A stretch of 64,000 nucleotides of DNA, taken from contig NC_134089.1 of assembly GCF_000715075.1 (NCBI RefSeq), positions 67,748,697-67,812,696 of the forward strand. The letters run 5' to 3'. The stretch is from Nicotiana tabacum (taxonomy: Eukaryota > Streptophyta > Magnoliopsida > Solanales > Solanaceae). The notes under the pieces are model-generated. The model searched no databases. It was not told where the DNA came from and was given only the letters and a program-made list of their open reading frames with translations. Below are positions 1 through 10,596 of this stretch, piece by piece. Made by a program: the position numbers and the translations under genes. Within the stretch, counting starts at the first letter, position 1; each line of letters opens with the position of its first letter.

Positions 1-712
1 GTCTGGAATGCCATGGTGAGGGCACTTAACCAGCATCCCTTTAAATCTTTCCCAAGTTTCTTGCAAGGTCTCAGTCGGCTGCTGCTTGTACTACAATATT
101 TCATCAATCTGCCTTGTAGTCTTGTTGGGTGGGTAGAACTTATTCAAAAACTGCTTTACTAATTCCTCCCAGGTGACAATGGAATTGATTGGGAGCGAAT
201 TTACCCAAGCCTGAGCTTCCCAGTCACATAGAACGGGAACAGTAAAGCTTGATAGCTTTTGGGGTCATATTTGGCTGCTTTTGAGTCACACAAATTGACA
301 GAAAATTTTTCAAATGTTGCTGAGGGTCTTCAATGTGTGACCTGGAGAACAATCCCTTATTTTGCAGCAGATGCAACATGTTGTTGGTGATCTGGAATGT
401 CTCCGCTTGTATTGCGGGTATAGCTATGGCAGTTGCCAAGTTTCCAGCTATGGGTTGAGCCCAATCATAAAGTGCAGCTTCTGGCACAAGAGGTGCCACC
501 ACTCTAACATTTGGATCAGCTTGCTCATCCCTGATGTTTCCGTTGACGTTCTCTACATCACCCATGTCAAAGTCAAGCTGATGTGGTTGTTGTGATTGTT
601 GGAACCTCATGTTGGCACGGTTTAATGCCTTGAATGTTTTCTCAGGGTCTGAAAGTCCTTCAAGCAGTTCTCCAGTCCTCGAAGAATTTCTAGGCATACA
701 CCTGAATTCCAC
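1..712 (-). pseudogene. gag fragment of an Athila-like Ty3/gypsy element, broken
   Basis: Minus-strand gag of an LTR retrotransposon, cut by the window start. The longest open piece runs from 712 to 224 and includes the block HLKNFLSICVTQKQPN, typical of plant gypsy gag. A frame change near 224 breaks it; the same gag continues in another frame towards position 1, where the tract around 1-140 still reads like the conserved end of the retrotransposon gag domain. It sits just downstream (minus sense) of a primer-binding site and LTR, where gag belongs. I assign Athila from the gag style and the Asp-like primer site; Tat is the alternative. It should not give a working protein. Confidence 0.7.
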
Positions 713-823
713 AAGAGTTCAAACGTTAGAATTTCAATGAAAATTGTTTAACACCTTTGAAATTTGATTTGAACTAATAATTTTTAACACTACTTCTAAG
801 TTGTAATAAATAACACCGTTAGT

Positions 824-841
824 TCCCCGACAACGACGCCA
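824..841 (-). other. primer-binding site of the Athila-like element
   Basis: On the minus strand this reads TGGCGTCGTTGTCGGGGA, close to the tRNA-Asp-type primer site of plant Athila and Tat elements. It lies 5 bp inside the LTR edge at 847. Confidence 0.65.
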
Positions 842-846
842 AAATT

Positions 847-2119
847 TGATAACGCCCAACTATGCCTTTTAAAAGATAAAGCGATCACTGCAAATATAAT
901 CCGGTTTTAAGTCCGGAATCGAATCCTCAGGGAACTAACTTATCTATTATACTTTTCGGCAATGTTATTGTCAACTCAATCAATTTCTAGATGCAAGATT
1001 TTTGATTAATAAAGACTAGGTTCTTTTGTTTAACTACTTCAACTACTATTAAAAACAACAATAAGCTAAAACAAAGATAATTCAATGGTAAAAGGGTCTA
1101 GGGCAGTGATTTCCCCAATTGCTAGTTTAGGTCTTGACTCTTCCGCTATAATATCACCGTAATACTCTATGAGGATTAATAGTTATGGGCTATCGTAATT
1201 ATCTCTCGATCAACTACAATAATTTACTAAAGCATTCTCTCGAACTACTCTAGCTGACTATGGGTATGCAACTCTAAATTATCCCACCAAAGTTTTGTTA
1301 TCTCTAAACCCATTTTTAAGTTCAAGTAATGAATCTCTTCAATTACTAGAAAGTGGTGTTGTTCAACAGCTATCTAACCTAATATTCTTTCTCAAGCAAC
1401 ATAAGGTAATTAAACACGATTAATCAAGGGCCCATTCAATTAATCACCATACAAAACGTAGTTGAACAATCATATCGTAAATCCGGCTCGATTATAACAA
1501 CTTGAGTCAAAACTTCAACCAACAATTGGTTCCATCAACCCTAGATAAGTGTTCAGCTACTCATAACAAAATAGGAGAGAACTATGAAATTATTCATAAT
1601 ATAAAATTTCAAGAATTAAAAGGAGATAGAAAAATTCTAATGTTTGGTTGATCTTCTCACACTTGTTCTTCCTTCAAAAGTAGTCTAAAATTAGTCTTCC
1701 CCTTCAGTTGGGCGAGTTTCTAAAGCTTATAAGGGTTTTACAAAAGTTTCCCCGAAATTACACTTTGGTCCACAACTTCCAGCGGAGTGAACAATTCACT
1801 GCGGTCGCGGCCAACCGGGGTGAACGCTGAGCTTTCTGCCTCCCTTCATTAATCTGCTGTGGTTCGCCGCGGTGCCACCGCGGTCGCGGTGGCCTTCTTG
1901 CCCAGCCCATTTATGCTTCTTTATGTTCTGGTACTTCTCGAGTGGGCGTTTTCTTCACATTATCGCCTCCAAAACACTCCATGTTGCTTCTTCTCATATA
2001 ATATTCCCTGCTAAACAAAAGAACACTATTTAGAGCATTTTGTTGGAAATTTATATATAAAACAACAACAAAATATGGTCATATTAAGGTGTAAATATCA
2101 AGTATATAGCCTACTATCA
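847..2119 (-). repeat. LTR of the Athila-like element (5' LTR in minus sense)
   Basis: The edge next to the primer site begins TGATAACGCC on the plus strand. The far edge is set at TACTATCA (2119), giving terminal TGATA/TATCA inverted ends; an alternative end is 2100. There is no coding content. A CpG-rich palindromic island lies at 1798-1895, against an otherwise AT-rich LTR. The second LTR lies outside the window. Confidence 0.6.
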
Positions 2120-2129
2120 GTATGGTAAC

Positions 2130-2639
2130 TGTTTGACTCAAAAGATATCAGGACCTTTTTGAATAAATCAGTCAAAGAAAATGTAAGGGGTAAATCTTAG
2201 CCAGACATAATAAATTCCAGATCAAAGAGATAATAGTATAGATAGTATATAGGATGAAAGAGATATAATCGATCTTATTAAAATTCAACATTGTGGCTCA
2301 CATCAATCGATGGGGGAGATAGCTTTACATGTTCTTCTGTAGCTTACTTCTTTCCTATGAAGATTACAAGAAGAGAGCTTGGAAGAGAGAAAGGAAAGGA
2401 GACCGCCCCCTATCGAGGGTTTTTCCCTACTATATATAGTCAAGGCATCCTTGCCATTTACTTGGTCCGACGCTCTCTCGCACCAAGTGTGCCTTGGTTG
2501 ATCTTTTAGACATTGCCCCTTCCAACTCGACGGGTGTCGAGAATGAGATGTAGAGTAGGCTATGTTATCTTTTACTGCCCGGTCACTTGGGCAGGGCGTT
2601 GGTCAGTTCGTCCGAGACGGTCAGATTTTGACCAATACA
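2130..2639 (-). repeat. 3' LTR of the gag-pol-less Tat element
   Basis: This 510-bp direct repeat partners 6303-6798. It contains a minus-strand TATA-like tract near 2434-2446 (CTATATATAG). It is preceded, in minus sense, by a polypurine tract opposite 2643-2656. Confidence 0.85.
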
Positions 2640-2950
2640 GTTAGTCCCTCCATCTGTCGGGGTCGTCCCCTGTCGGGCTCGGCAGACGGATCATATTGCT
2701 ACGAATTCGAGCGAAATTTGACTTCTCATTCCTTAGTTACGTTACTTGGGTTTTAGGTAAGATAGCGGCGTTCTTTCGATACCCATGGACCGTTGCGGAT
2801 ATTTTGGAACCGAAACGTCGTTTGGCATCAAAGCGTTATTTCGTGGTTACCGCCATTATGACACACGTTCCTGGGGAACTGAAACGTTTCATGCCCTATC
2901 AGGTTCGATTAGCGACTCTTGGGTTTTGTGCTCGGGGGATTTATATCTCT

Positions 2951-2958
2951 TATAAATA
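2951..2958 (+). promoter_or_regulatory. TATA box candidate of the antisense gene
   Basis: TATAAATA lies 170 bp before the likely start codon at 3121, on the same strand as the antisense gene and outside the LTR. This suggests the gene has its own promoter. It is a sequence match only. Confidence 0.5.
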
Positions 2959-3120
2959 GAAGGAACTTATCATTCGATTAACACACTTCTTTATCTTTTA
3001 CTCGAAAGAATTCTGCAAATATACTTCCTTTCTGACACTCCAAGTTTTCATTTGCCCTTAGTTAACTGAAAATTTTCATCCTTTATTTCTGTTGTCTTTT
3101 TGCCATATCATCTGGACAAA

Positions 3121-5781
3121 ATGGCTGGTGATTCCTCTCGCACCAATCTCCCTATCACAATTCCGGCACCGGAAAATGCTGCTCAGGCCACTGGAGGGGT
3201 AGATGCGGTGGAAGACGAGGAGGTCCTGTCGATAGTTGAGATTTTTCCTCGCCCTAGGAGAGAATTGATCGACTTTTGCAGTCACGCCGGGGCGGAGCCG
3301 GATCCTGTCCCTTCTATTATGAGAGAAGAAAACATTGTAGAGTTGAAAACTAGGTGGGGGATCCCCGGTTACGTCGACATGCAATCGGCGGTAGGAAACG
3401 ACATAGTTCATTTTGACTGTCCTAGGTGCTGCATATTTTACGCCTACTCCTTCCTTATTGGATACACACTTCCTCTCCCTCTCCTAGTAGTAGACTTCAG
3501 CCGTTTTTATGAGGTATGCCCCGCCCAACTTTCGTCGTACCTATACAAGCTGTTCCTAATGTTGCTCAAGTTTGCGGAACTCACCGGTCGTGAGATCACC
3601 TTGGATCATATGCTCAATATCTTCGCCCCTCAGCTCATCCGCGGCACGATGCTTCACATGCGTCCTCAGGGGTCGAAGAGTCTAGTGGTGAAAATGGACG
3701 ACAGGGCTAATCATCATTTTTATGAGAATTATTTCTATGTGCGGACTGAGCACATTGTGGCGCATCCGACGGGGTTCCCTGAGAAATAGAACTTTGCATG
3801 TAAGTCTCATGCTTTTAGTCGGAGATATATCCGACCATTTTCTGTTACAGTACCAAACCCTGTTATGTCTTTGTAGTTGAGAAATTGCCTCCTCCACCTG
3901 TCGAAAGTATCCGTGAGTGGGTGAGCGCTATTCTCCCTCATACGGCGGTAGTCCGCACGTGGGCGGCCTTCTATGACAAGTATGGGCGCAGGCCTCTTTC
4001 TGGGAAGATGTTGTTTCTATTCACCGTTTTTCTCCTTTCCCTCTTTGTATTTAATTCCTCACGTGCTGCTCATCGGTGTTAGGGAGGGTGCGGAGAATGA
4101 GGGCTCCTCCGTTAGCTTTCCGGTAGCCAGCTTCATCTACTCGCTCTATCGCAGTATCCACCGCCCGACCTTCGTCGAGGGCAGCTTCAGTTGAGTCTGT
4201 AGTCGTGGTTACTCCTGCGAGGGCCGCTTCTCAAGTCGAAGTTCCGACCCATGTCGTTCGCCCGACGGGTGAATCTCCGCCTACTGGGGAAGAAGACGGT
4301 CCATCAAAAAGACGACGAGTGGAGTTCGAGACAGCACCCCCAACAGTGATTCATCTAGACGACTCTCCTTTGACGGGATCTAGAGAGGGGGTTGTCACGG
4401 CTTCCCCCATAGGGACGAAGCCAGTCGTTGCCTCTGCTCAATCAGAGATTCCCACCATTGTCGGTGATCAGCGACCTATCATGGTGGAATGTCAAATTTC
4501 TGGGGCCGCCATTGTAGTTTCAGACATACTCTCGTCCTCTGCAGTTGGTCGTGCTTCCTCTTCAACTACTGAAAGAGGAAAAGGCGCGGTGGTGGACGAT
4601 TACGAATCTAAATCGGACCTCGACCTTGATGATGTTAGGATGTTTGAGGAGGGCATTACTCACTCGGTGGTTCGTGTGGGAGGCTCGGCCCGTATTCTTG
4701 AGATACCTTCGGATGTCAATCTCCTGGGGGACATGGAGGATCTAGTGCCGCAGTTCAACATGCTATGCTCCGCAGCTGAGAATGCGGCCCTTCGGACCGT
4801 TCCCGGTGCTGACATGATGGACGAGGTAGCTGCTATGGGCTTAAGGGTATGTTACACTTTTGCTTTTCTCTCATCTTTCTTGATGATAGGATTCTAACCC
4901 GTCTTTTCATTTTTCAGACGTATATGGTGGAGTTGGAGAGAATTCGCAGGGCCAACATTCGGGCCAAGATTTTCTTGAAGATGCTGGAGAAATATCGTCG
5001 CTACCTCAACAAGTGTCGCGAGATGCATGAGCGGCTAAGGGCAAACCCCGATAATTGGGCTTTTGGTGAGGAGTTGGAGAAGAGGGACCAGGAATTGATG
5101 CAGGCTATCTGCAGCAAGAGTGTGCTTGGGGAGCAACTTCAAATAAAGGATAAGGAGCTCGAGTTGGGCAAGGGGGTCGCCACAGAGTATGAGCATCTGC
5201 AGGAGAAATTGAGGTCAATGCAGTCGGAGATGGATCAGAACTTGATCAAGGTCGAGGCGCTGAGCGCGGAGTGGATGTGGAAATTGACTGGGCTGGAAAA
5301 CAAGGTTGTGGGTTGGAGAGCATCGAGAGTGCTTAGATCAGAACTTATCAAAATAGTAACCCGTTGTCGTTCGATCGAGGTCGAACTCTCTTCTTTGGCG
5401 AAGGCCCTTGGCCTTAAAGGGTGTTATTTCGATTATATCAAAATAGTAACCCGTTGTCGTTCGATCGAGGTTGAACTCTTCTCTTTGGTGAAGGCCCTTG
5501 GCCTTAAAGGGTGTTATTTCGAACTTATCAAAATAGTAACCCGTCGTCGTTCGATCGAGGTCGAACTCTTCTCTTTGGCAAAGGCCCTTGGCCTTAAAGG
5601 GTGTTATTTCGAACTTATCAAAATAGTAACCCGTCGTTGTTCGATCGAGGTCGAACTCTCTTCTTTGGCAAAGGCCCTTGGCCTTAAACGGTGTTATTTC
5701 AAACTTATCGAAATAGTAACCCGTCGTCAGTCCCAGTTTTTGGAGAATCAGACATTTTCTGGGGAGTCCCACTTCGTTTGA
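3121..5781 (+). pseudogene. antisense gene of a Tat element, gypsy-type transposon (PF04195-like) protein
   Basis: Four exons are inferred. Exon 1 is 3121-3799, starting MAGDSSRTN and ending at donor GTAAGT. Exon 2 starts at 3877. Exon 3 ends at 4846 at donor GTATGT. Exon 4 is 4918-5781. The exon 2/3 boundary near 4007-4087 is unclear. Exon 1 carries the conserved plant domain usually annotated as putative gypsy type transposon; exon 3 is a Ser/Pro/Thr-rich linker; exon 4 begins as a charged coiled coil and ends in four 30-residue repeats. In-frame stops lie at 3787 and probably 4124. Antisense genes of this kind are known in Tat elements such as maize Grande, with unknown function. Coding by sequence, but probably dead here. 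Confidence 0.7.
5341..5730 (+). repeat. 90-bp tandem repeat, four full copies plus a partial fifth
   Basis: The marker AAAATAGTAACCCGT recurs at 5350, 5440, 5530, 5620 and 5710, an exact 90-bp period. The period equals 30 codons, so exon 4 of the antisense gene reads through in frame. Each copy contains the palindrome AAGGCCCTTGGCCTT. Confidence 0.95.
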
Positions 5782-6281
5782 CATTACTTGCATCAGAGAG
5801 TGCAATGTTGGAGAATACGAAACGTTTCTGTTTCGCTTTGGTTCGTTCTACGCACACATTGTCATTTCCTTGTCTGACTCCTGCCTTCCGGCTTGGAGGT
5901 GTCACCGGCGGGCGGTATTTCGGTTGTTTTACAGTAGTTTCTTGTTCTTTAATTGATATGTTTCTTTACTCGCTCGCCCGTGCGGCCTTTGTGTTCCTGC
6001 TTGAGCAAAGAGCATAAGGTGAGTTAAAATGATACTTTCCTTGCCCCCACCCGATGGTCCGATGGAGGAGAACAGGTTTGTAATGTTATTCGTCTTGTTT
6101 GGTATTTCGATGGTTGATGGGGCGAGGATTTCTAAATTTGGTGATTCTACTTGGCTGTCCTCCCCCTACCGTACTGCGCCTTTGTCCCGTGTAGGTTGGG
6201 TTTTGCCTTATCGCTCTTTTCGGTGGGTGATCGCATTTCTTGTCTTTAATCTGGGAGAGACTAGGAAATTTCACTAAGAAA

Positions 6282-6299
6282 TCCCCACAGACGACGCCA
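6282..6299 (-). other. primer-binding site of the gag-pol-less Tat element
   Basis: On the minus strand it reads TGGCGTCGTCTGTGGGGA, the primer site typical of Tat elements, 3 bp from the LTR edge at 6303. It fixes the element's orientation. Confidence 0.8.
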
Positions 6300-6302
6300 A
6301 AT

Positions 6303-6798
6303 TGTTTGACTCAAAAGATATCGAGACCTTTTTGAATAAATCAATCAAAGAAAATGAAGGGGTAAATCTTAGCCAGACATAATAAATTCCAGATCAAAGA
6401 GCTAATAGTATAGATAATATATATGATGAAAGAGATATAATCGATCTTATTGAAATTCAACATTTGATTGATGAGGAGATAACTTTACATGTTCTTCTGC
6501 AGCTTACTTCTTTCCTATGAAGATTACAGAAGAGAGCTTGAGAGAGAGAAAGGGAAGGAGACCGCCCCCTATCGAGGGTTTTTCCCTACTATATATAGTC
6601 AAGGCATCTTTGCCATTTACTTGGTCCGACACTCTCTCGCACCAAGTGTGCCTTGGTCGTTCTTTTAGACATTGCTCCTTCCGACTCGATGGGTGTCGAG
6701 AATGGGATGTAGAGTGGGCTATGTTATCTTTTACTGCCCGGTCACTTGGGCGGGACGTTGGTCAGCTCGACCGTGACAGTCAAATTTTGACCAATACA
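6303..6798 (-). repeat. 5' LTR of the gag-pol-less Tat element
   Basis: This 496-bp partner of 2130-2639 is followed by GTAAC (6799-6803), which duplicates 2125-2129. Confidence 0.85.
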
Positions 6799-6803
6799 GT
6801 AAC

Positions 6804-7620
6804 ATCAGGCCGATGGTTATAGACGTTGAGTTTAACAGACTTCAACAATGGGCAGATGTGGATAGTTACTTTAATAAGTTTGAAGAGTTACGTTTCTACT
6901 TGTTACTTCTAGTTAACTCTTCACTCAATGGAGCCTATTTTGTTTGCTGCTTTGTGAGAGGTTTGAAAGTTGATTTGCAGTGGATGGTGAAAGCTTTTAA
7001 CCCTTAAACAATGATAGATGCAGTTGATGTAGTCAAACATCATGAAAAAACCTTGACAACCATTTATAATTAAGAACCTCCAGCCAATCAGAAATTCCAC
7101 TACGTACAATGCATAGAATTACCTTTCCACCAAGCCCAAAAGCACTTGCGATCCAAAATACCAAAACACTTCCACCCATTGCCACCGGTAGCAATTTGAA
7201 ACTGACCAAAAAGAAACCCTACCATGGAAACACTAATTAAGGGATATTAGGTTGTTATAATTGTCATGAAATATATTTACCCTTAACACTTTGGAAGAGA
7301 ATGAAAGGGAAACAATTGTTGAATTAGTAGAAGGTTCAAGAACTAGACAAAACAAAGAGGTACTGGAAAATGACTTTATGGGAGTCGAGGCAGGGGTTAA
7401 TATTATTGGGGCTGACCAAGAAGTGGAGGAAGAAACAAGAATGAGCATACATGTTGGAGGGCCCTTATAGAAGCCACACTACAACCAAAATTTATGGGCT
7501 GATCATCTTGAATGAACCCATAGTAGTGCTTAATTGTAGACTGTGAGGCGACTCACAGTTTCATATATATACCCTCAAATGGCTGCACTTTGGCAATTAA
7601 AGGTGGAAGGAACCTCTTAA
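6804..7620 (+). pseudogene. decayed gag and protease of a chromovirus-type gypsy element
   Basis: Plus-strand remnants of a gypsy gag: a block with FNRLQQWADVDSYFNKFEEL and LKVDLQWMVKAF, followed by a segment rich in Asn, Gln and Pro and then a Glu-rich stretch before a lost protease region. Stops and frame changes are scattered throughout. The Tat element at 2130-6798 sits directly at its left edge and the Athila-like LTR lies beyond that, so this gag appears to be the oldest layer. It resembles Tekay/Del-type gag, but the lineage is not certain. Confidence 0.6.
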
Positions 7621-7755
7621 TGAAGATGTTTATTAAATTACGGCAAACATCAATTATTATTAAGTAAAGTTAGTTTCAAAATTCTTTGGTATCAGAAATA
7701 TTGGAGTTGAATCACGGATAAATACAGTCAACTCAAAAAGATATTGGGACCTAAG
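7621..7755. other. AT-rich spacer before the full-length Tat insertion
   Basis: No gene or repeat was recognised. It ends in the target-site copy ATTTT at 7756-7760. Confidence 0.6.
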
Positions 7756-7760
7756 ATTTT

Positions 7761-8314
7761 TGTATTGGGAAAAAACTGAGTTTATATTAAAGATGATGTG
7801 GCATGACACGTGGTTTAGTTAAATGGTCAAAGCGCAACAATTGACTAAGAGGCACGGATGGAGACAGCCACGGGAAGAAGAATTTAAATAGGCACGAGAC
7901 GAAGTATAGATACGAGTCTCATACCAATTTAAATTATTTACAGTCAACGGATTAGAAGGCATTAAAGACAAAGATCTGATGACAGGAAGGAGTCCAAATT
8001 CATTATTAAATACTTGATACGTTAGAAAATTGGTATTTAATAGGAATGATTGTATAACGGCTTATTTAATGTCATTTATTATTCATAATTATATCATTAA
8101 AGCTGAGGCTTCATTCCTTTACCTAGAATTATCTATAAAAGGAAGAAGTATCATCATTTGTAAAGACACGGAATATTATTGAGAATTCATTGGAATACAA
8201 AACTATTTGCTGTTTTACCATCATTCTCAAAAATATTTCATTTTTGTCTCTTGATTATCAGTAACCCGAATTTCTTTTTAGCTTTGACCAAAGACTCAGA
8301 TTTTTGGTTAAACA
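7761..8314 (+). repeat. 5' LTR of the full-length Tat element
   Basis: Begins TGTATTGGG and ends TTAAACA. A TATA box (TATAAAAG, 8134-8141) lies in a plausible promoter position. Confidence 0.95.
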
Positions 8315-8317
8315 AAT

Positions 8318-8335
8318 TGGTTCCGTTACCGGGAA
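8318..8335 (+). other. primer-binding site of the full-length Tat element
   Basis: TGGTTCCGTTACCGGGAA starts 3 bp after the LTR. It begins TGG, as expected for pairing to a tRNA CCA end. I cannot name the tRNA with certainty. Confidence 0.75.
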
Positions 8336-8382
8336 TCTGATAATCTTTTCTTTTAAGCTATATCTTATCTATTGTCGTCACC

Positions 8383-9873
8383 ATGTCAAACAACAACACC
8401 GACAACAACAGTAATAACACATTGGGAAACCATGAGAATCAAATACATCAAAATCAAGATGACGTGGTTCCCTCTCCTCTAAATTCACCATGTCAATCTC
8501 GTGAAGGCACTCCTGTTACTGAATCCCGTGCTGATCAACAAGAGCAATCTGAGCATTTTGAAGGAGTTACAACTGAAGCTTTACAAAGGCTAATTGATGC
8601 ACAGGTCGGCAAAGCTCTTCAGGCACTTGTTAGTCGATTGCCTGCTGCACCACCCACACCAACTCCTAATAATAATACATTGGAGAATCCCCGTTCTGGT
8701 CTTGATAATTCTGGAAACGGAGTAACCCCCAGTGAACCACAGGAAGGGGGACCAGGTAATTCAAATAATTCATATTTGCAAAATTTAGTACTAACCTTGC
8801 AGAAACAGATTAAGGAACAAAATGAGCGTATTGAACAAATCCCTGGAGTTCCGCCTGTAATAAAAGGAGTAGACATGGACAAATACCCACAACAACCATG
8901 GAAGCCTAGTGCTTCTCCCCTTCCAATTCCGAAAAAGTTCAAAATGCCTGACATCCCGAAATATGATGGTACTACAGACCCACGTGACCACGTGACTGCA
9001 TTTACAACAGGCGTAAAAGGCAACGACTTGACCAAACAAGAAATTGAATCAGTATTGGTCAAGAAATTTAGAGAAACACTCACCAAGGGTGCATTAACCT
9101 GGTATTCTCTTTTATCTGAAAATTCTATTAATTCTTTTGTTGAGCTTGCAGATTCTTTTATTAAAGCACATTCGGGAGCACAAAAGTTTGAGAAAAGAAT
9201 GGAAGATATTTTCAAAATCAAACAAGGGGATTCGGAGCTGCTTAGAAACTTTGTTGATAGATTCCAGCGTGAAAGAATGACTCTACCTCGTGTGCCTGAC
9301 AATTGGGCTGCAATAGCCTTTGCAAGTAATTTAAATGACAAAAGTTCTGAAGCCATGAGACGACTCAAAGAAAGCCTTCGAGAATTTCCTGCAACCACGT
9401 GGAATGATATTTACAACAGGTATAGTACGAAGCTGCGAATTGAAGAAGATACCGTACCTAAGTTTCATCATGAAGAAAGGGGCGGTCCCCGAAGATCAGA
9501 AACCGAAAAAAGATCAGGTAAAAATAGGTACGATCCATATATGGGACCTGCAGGAAAAGACCCACGGTCGAAACAAGATAGCCAGCAATATGATCAAAAA
9601 TCGAGGAACCGGGATTCTGGCTCTTCTTCAAAGTTCAGGAATGATCGGAATAGACAAGAATCACGAGAAGATGACAGAAGTTTAAAGGCACGATTCGGCG
9701 GATATAATTTTAATGTCTCTACCTCCGAGCTCGTAGCTATTTTAAGAAGCATGGGAGATAAGGTACGGTGGCCAAAAGAGATGCGGTCAAATCCAAATAG
9801 ACGCAATCCAGATCATTGGTGCGAATTCCACAACGATCACGGGCACAAAACTTCAGAATGTAGATTCCTGTAG
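8383..9873 (+). CDS. Gag of the full-length Tat element
   Basis: A 496-residue open frame from ATG 8383. The first 100 residues are low-complexity, rich in Asn and Gln. A retrotransposon gag domain lies around residues 180-340, followed by a basic Arg/Ser-rich stretch and a C-terminal knuckle (CEFHNDHGHKTSEC) near residue 480. Gag coats the RNA and builds the virus-like particle in the cytoplasm. The frame ends in TAG at 9871-9873, but homology continues in the same frame straight into the protease part, so the stop is probably acquired rather than the natural end. Confidence 0.85.
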   Translation: MSNNNTDNNSNNTLGNHENQIHQNQDDVVPSPLNSPCQSREGTPVTESRADQQEQSEHFEGVTTEALQRLIDAQVGKALQALVSRLPAAPPTPTPNNNTLENPRSGLDNSGNGVTPSEPQEGGPGNSNNSYLQNLVLTLQKQIKEQNERIEQIPGVPPVIKGVDMDKYPQQPWKPSASPLPIPKKFKMPDIPKYDGTTDPRDHVTAFTTGVKGNDLTKQEIESVLVKKFRETLTKGALTWYSLLSENSINSFVELADSFIKAHSGAQKFEKRMEDIFKIKQGDSELLRNFVDRFQRERMTLPRVPDNWAAIAFASNLNDKSSEAMRRLKESLREFPATTWNDIYNRYSTKLRIEEDTVPKFHHEERGGPRRSETEKRSGKNRYDPYMGPAGKDPRSKQDSQQYDQKSRNRDSGSSSKFRNDRNRQESREDDRSLKARFGGYNFNVSTSELVAILRSMGDKVRWPKEMRSNPNRRNPDHWCEFHNDHGHKTSECRFL

Positions 9874-10596
9874 AGTGAAGTGGATCATCTATTGAAGCAA
9901 GGGTACCTCACTGAGTTATTTAGTGAGAAAGGAAAACAATCTTATATGAAAAATAGGCAAGAGCCACCACAACCTCCTTCACCCAAGAGGACAGTGAATG
10001 TCATAAGTGGGGGAGAAGATATTCATGGCATAACCTACACAGCCTCCAACAAGGTTTCTAAGGTAACAATTACACACGGGAAACGGGTGCGGCAGATCCT
10101 TGAAAATGAAAATATTTCGTTCGATGACACAGATACCGAAGGAGTGACAACTCCACATAATGACGCACTGGTAATATCTTTACTTATACATGATACTAAT
10201 GTGAAACGAGTTTTAATTGATCCAGGGAGTTCTGTAAATATTATATTACTAAGGGTACTACGGGAAATGCAAGCTGAAGACAAAATGATACCCAAGGCGC
10301 ACACCTTGTCAGGCTTCGACAATTCAAGTATAGTAACAAAAGGTGAGGTAATTCTAACAACTTTTGCTATGGGTGTTGTGAAGGAAACTAAATTTCAGGT
10401 AGTTGATATGGAAATGGCCTACAATATAATCATGGGGAGACCATGGATACACGATATGGATGTTGTCCCATCAACTCTGCATCAGGTTATTAAATTCCCA
10501 TCACCATGGGGAATTTGCCAAATTCGTGGGGATCAGCAGATGGCTAGAAGTGTCAACGCTGTAACAAGTATGAGCGCCGTAAATAAAGAAAAATAG
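9874..10596 (+). pseudogene. gag-protease segment of the full-length Tat element
   Basis: Continues in the gag frame past the TAG at 9871. Open from 9880 to a second TAG at 10594. The retroviral-type aspartic protease is shown by LIDPGSS with downstream hydrophobic strands and GRPW. The enzyme cuts the Gag-Pol polyprotein. Isolated between two stops, it could only be made by readthrough. Confidence 0.75.

Larger units (their letters stand above)
2130..6798 (-). mobile_element. Tat-type LTR element lacking gag and pol, with antisense gene
   Basis: Two direct repeats (2130-2639 and 6303-6798) both run TGTTTGACTC to CCAATACA and are flanked by the same 5-bp duplication GTAAC (2125-2129 and 6799-6803), so both ends of the insertion are present. 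A primer site at 6282-6299 and a purine tract opposite 2640-2656 show that the element reads on the minus strand. The 3.66-kb interior has no gag, protease, RT or integrase; it carries only a plus-strand (antisense) multi-exon gene. I count roughly 25-30 substitutions plus indels between the LTRs (about 5-6%), so the insertion is clearly older than the Tat element at 7761-18680. Confidence 0.85.

Noticed and set aside
5341..5730. CRISPR-like direct repeats
   Set aside because: The units are contiguous without spacers and the DNA is a plant nuclear retroelement.
5338..5805. 155-residue minus-strand frame with repeated YFDKFEITPFKAKGL
   Set aside because: It is the reverse reading of the 90-bp tandem repeat; the plus strand has the splice-consistent gene.
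8619..9398. 259-residue minus-strand frame inside gag of the Tat element
   Set aside because: It is a shadow of the gag frame, with no domain and no splice support.
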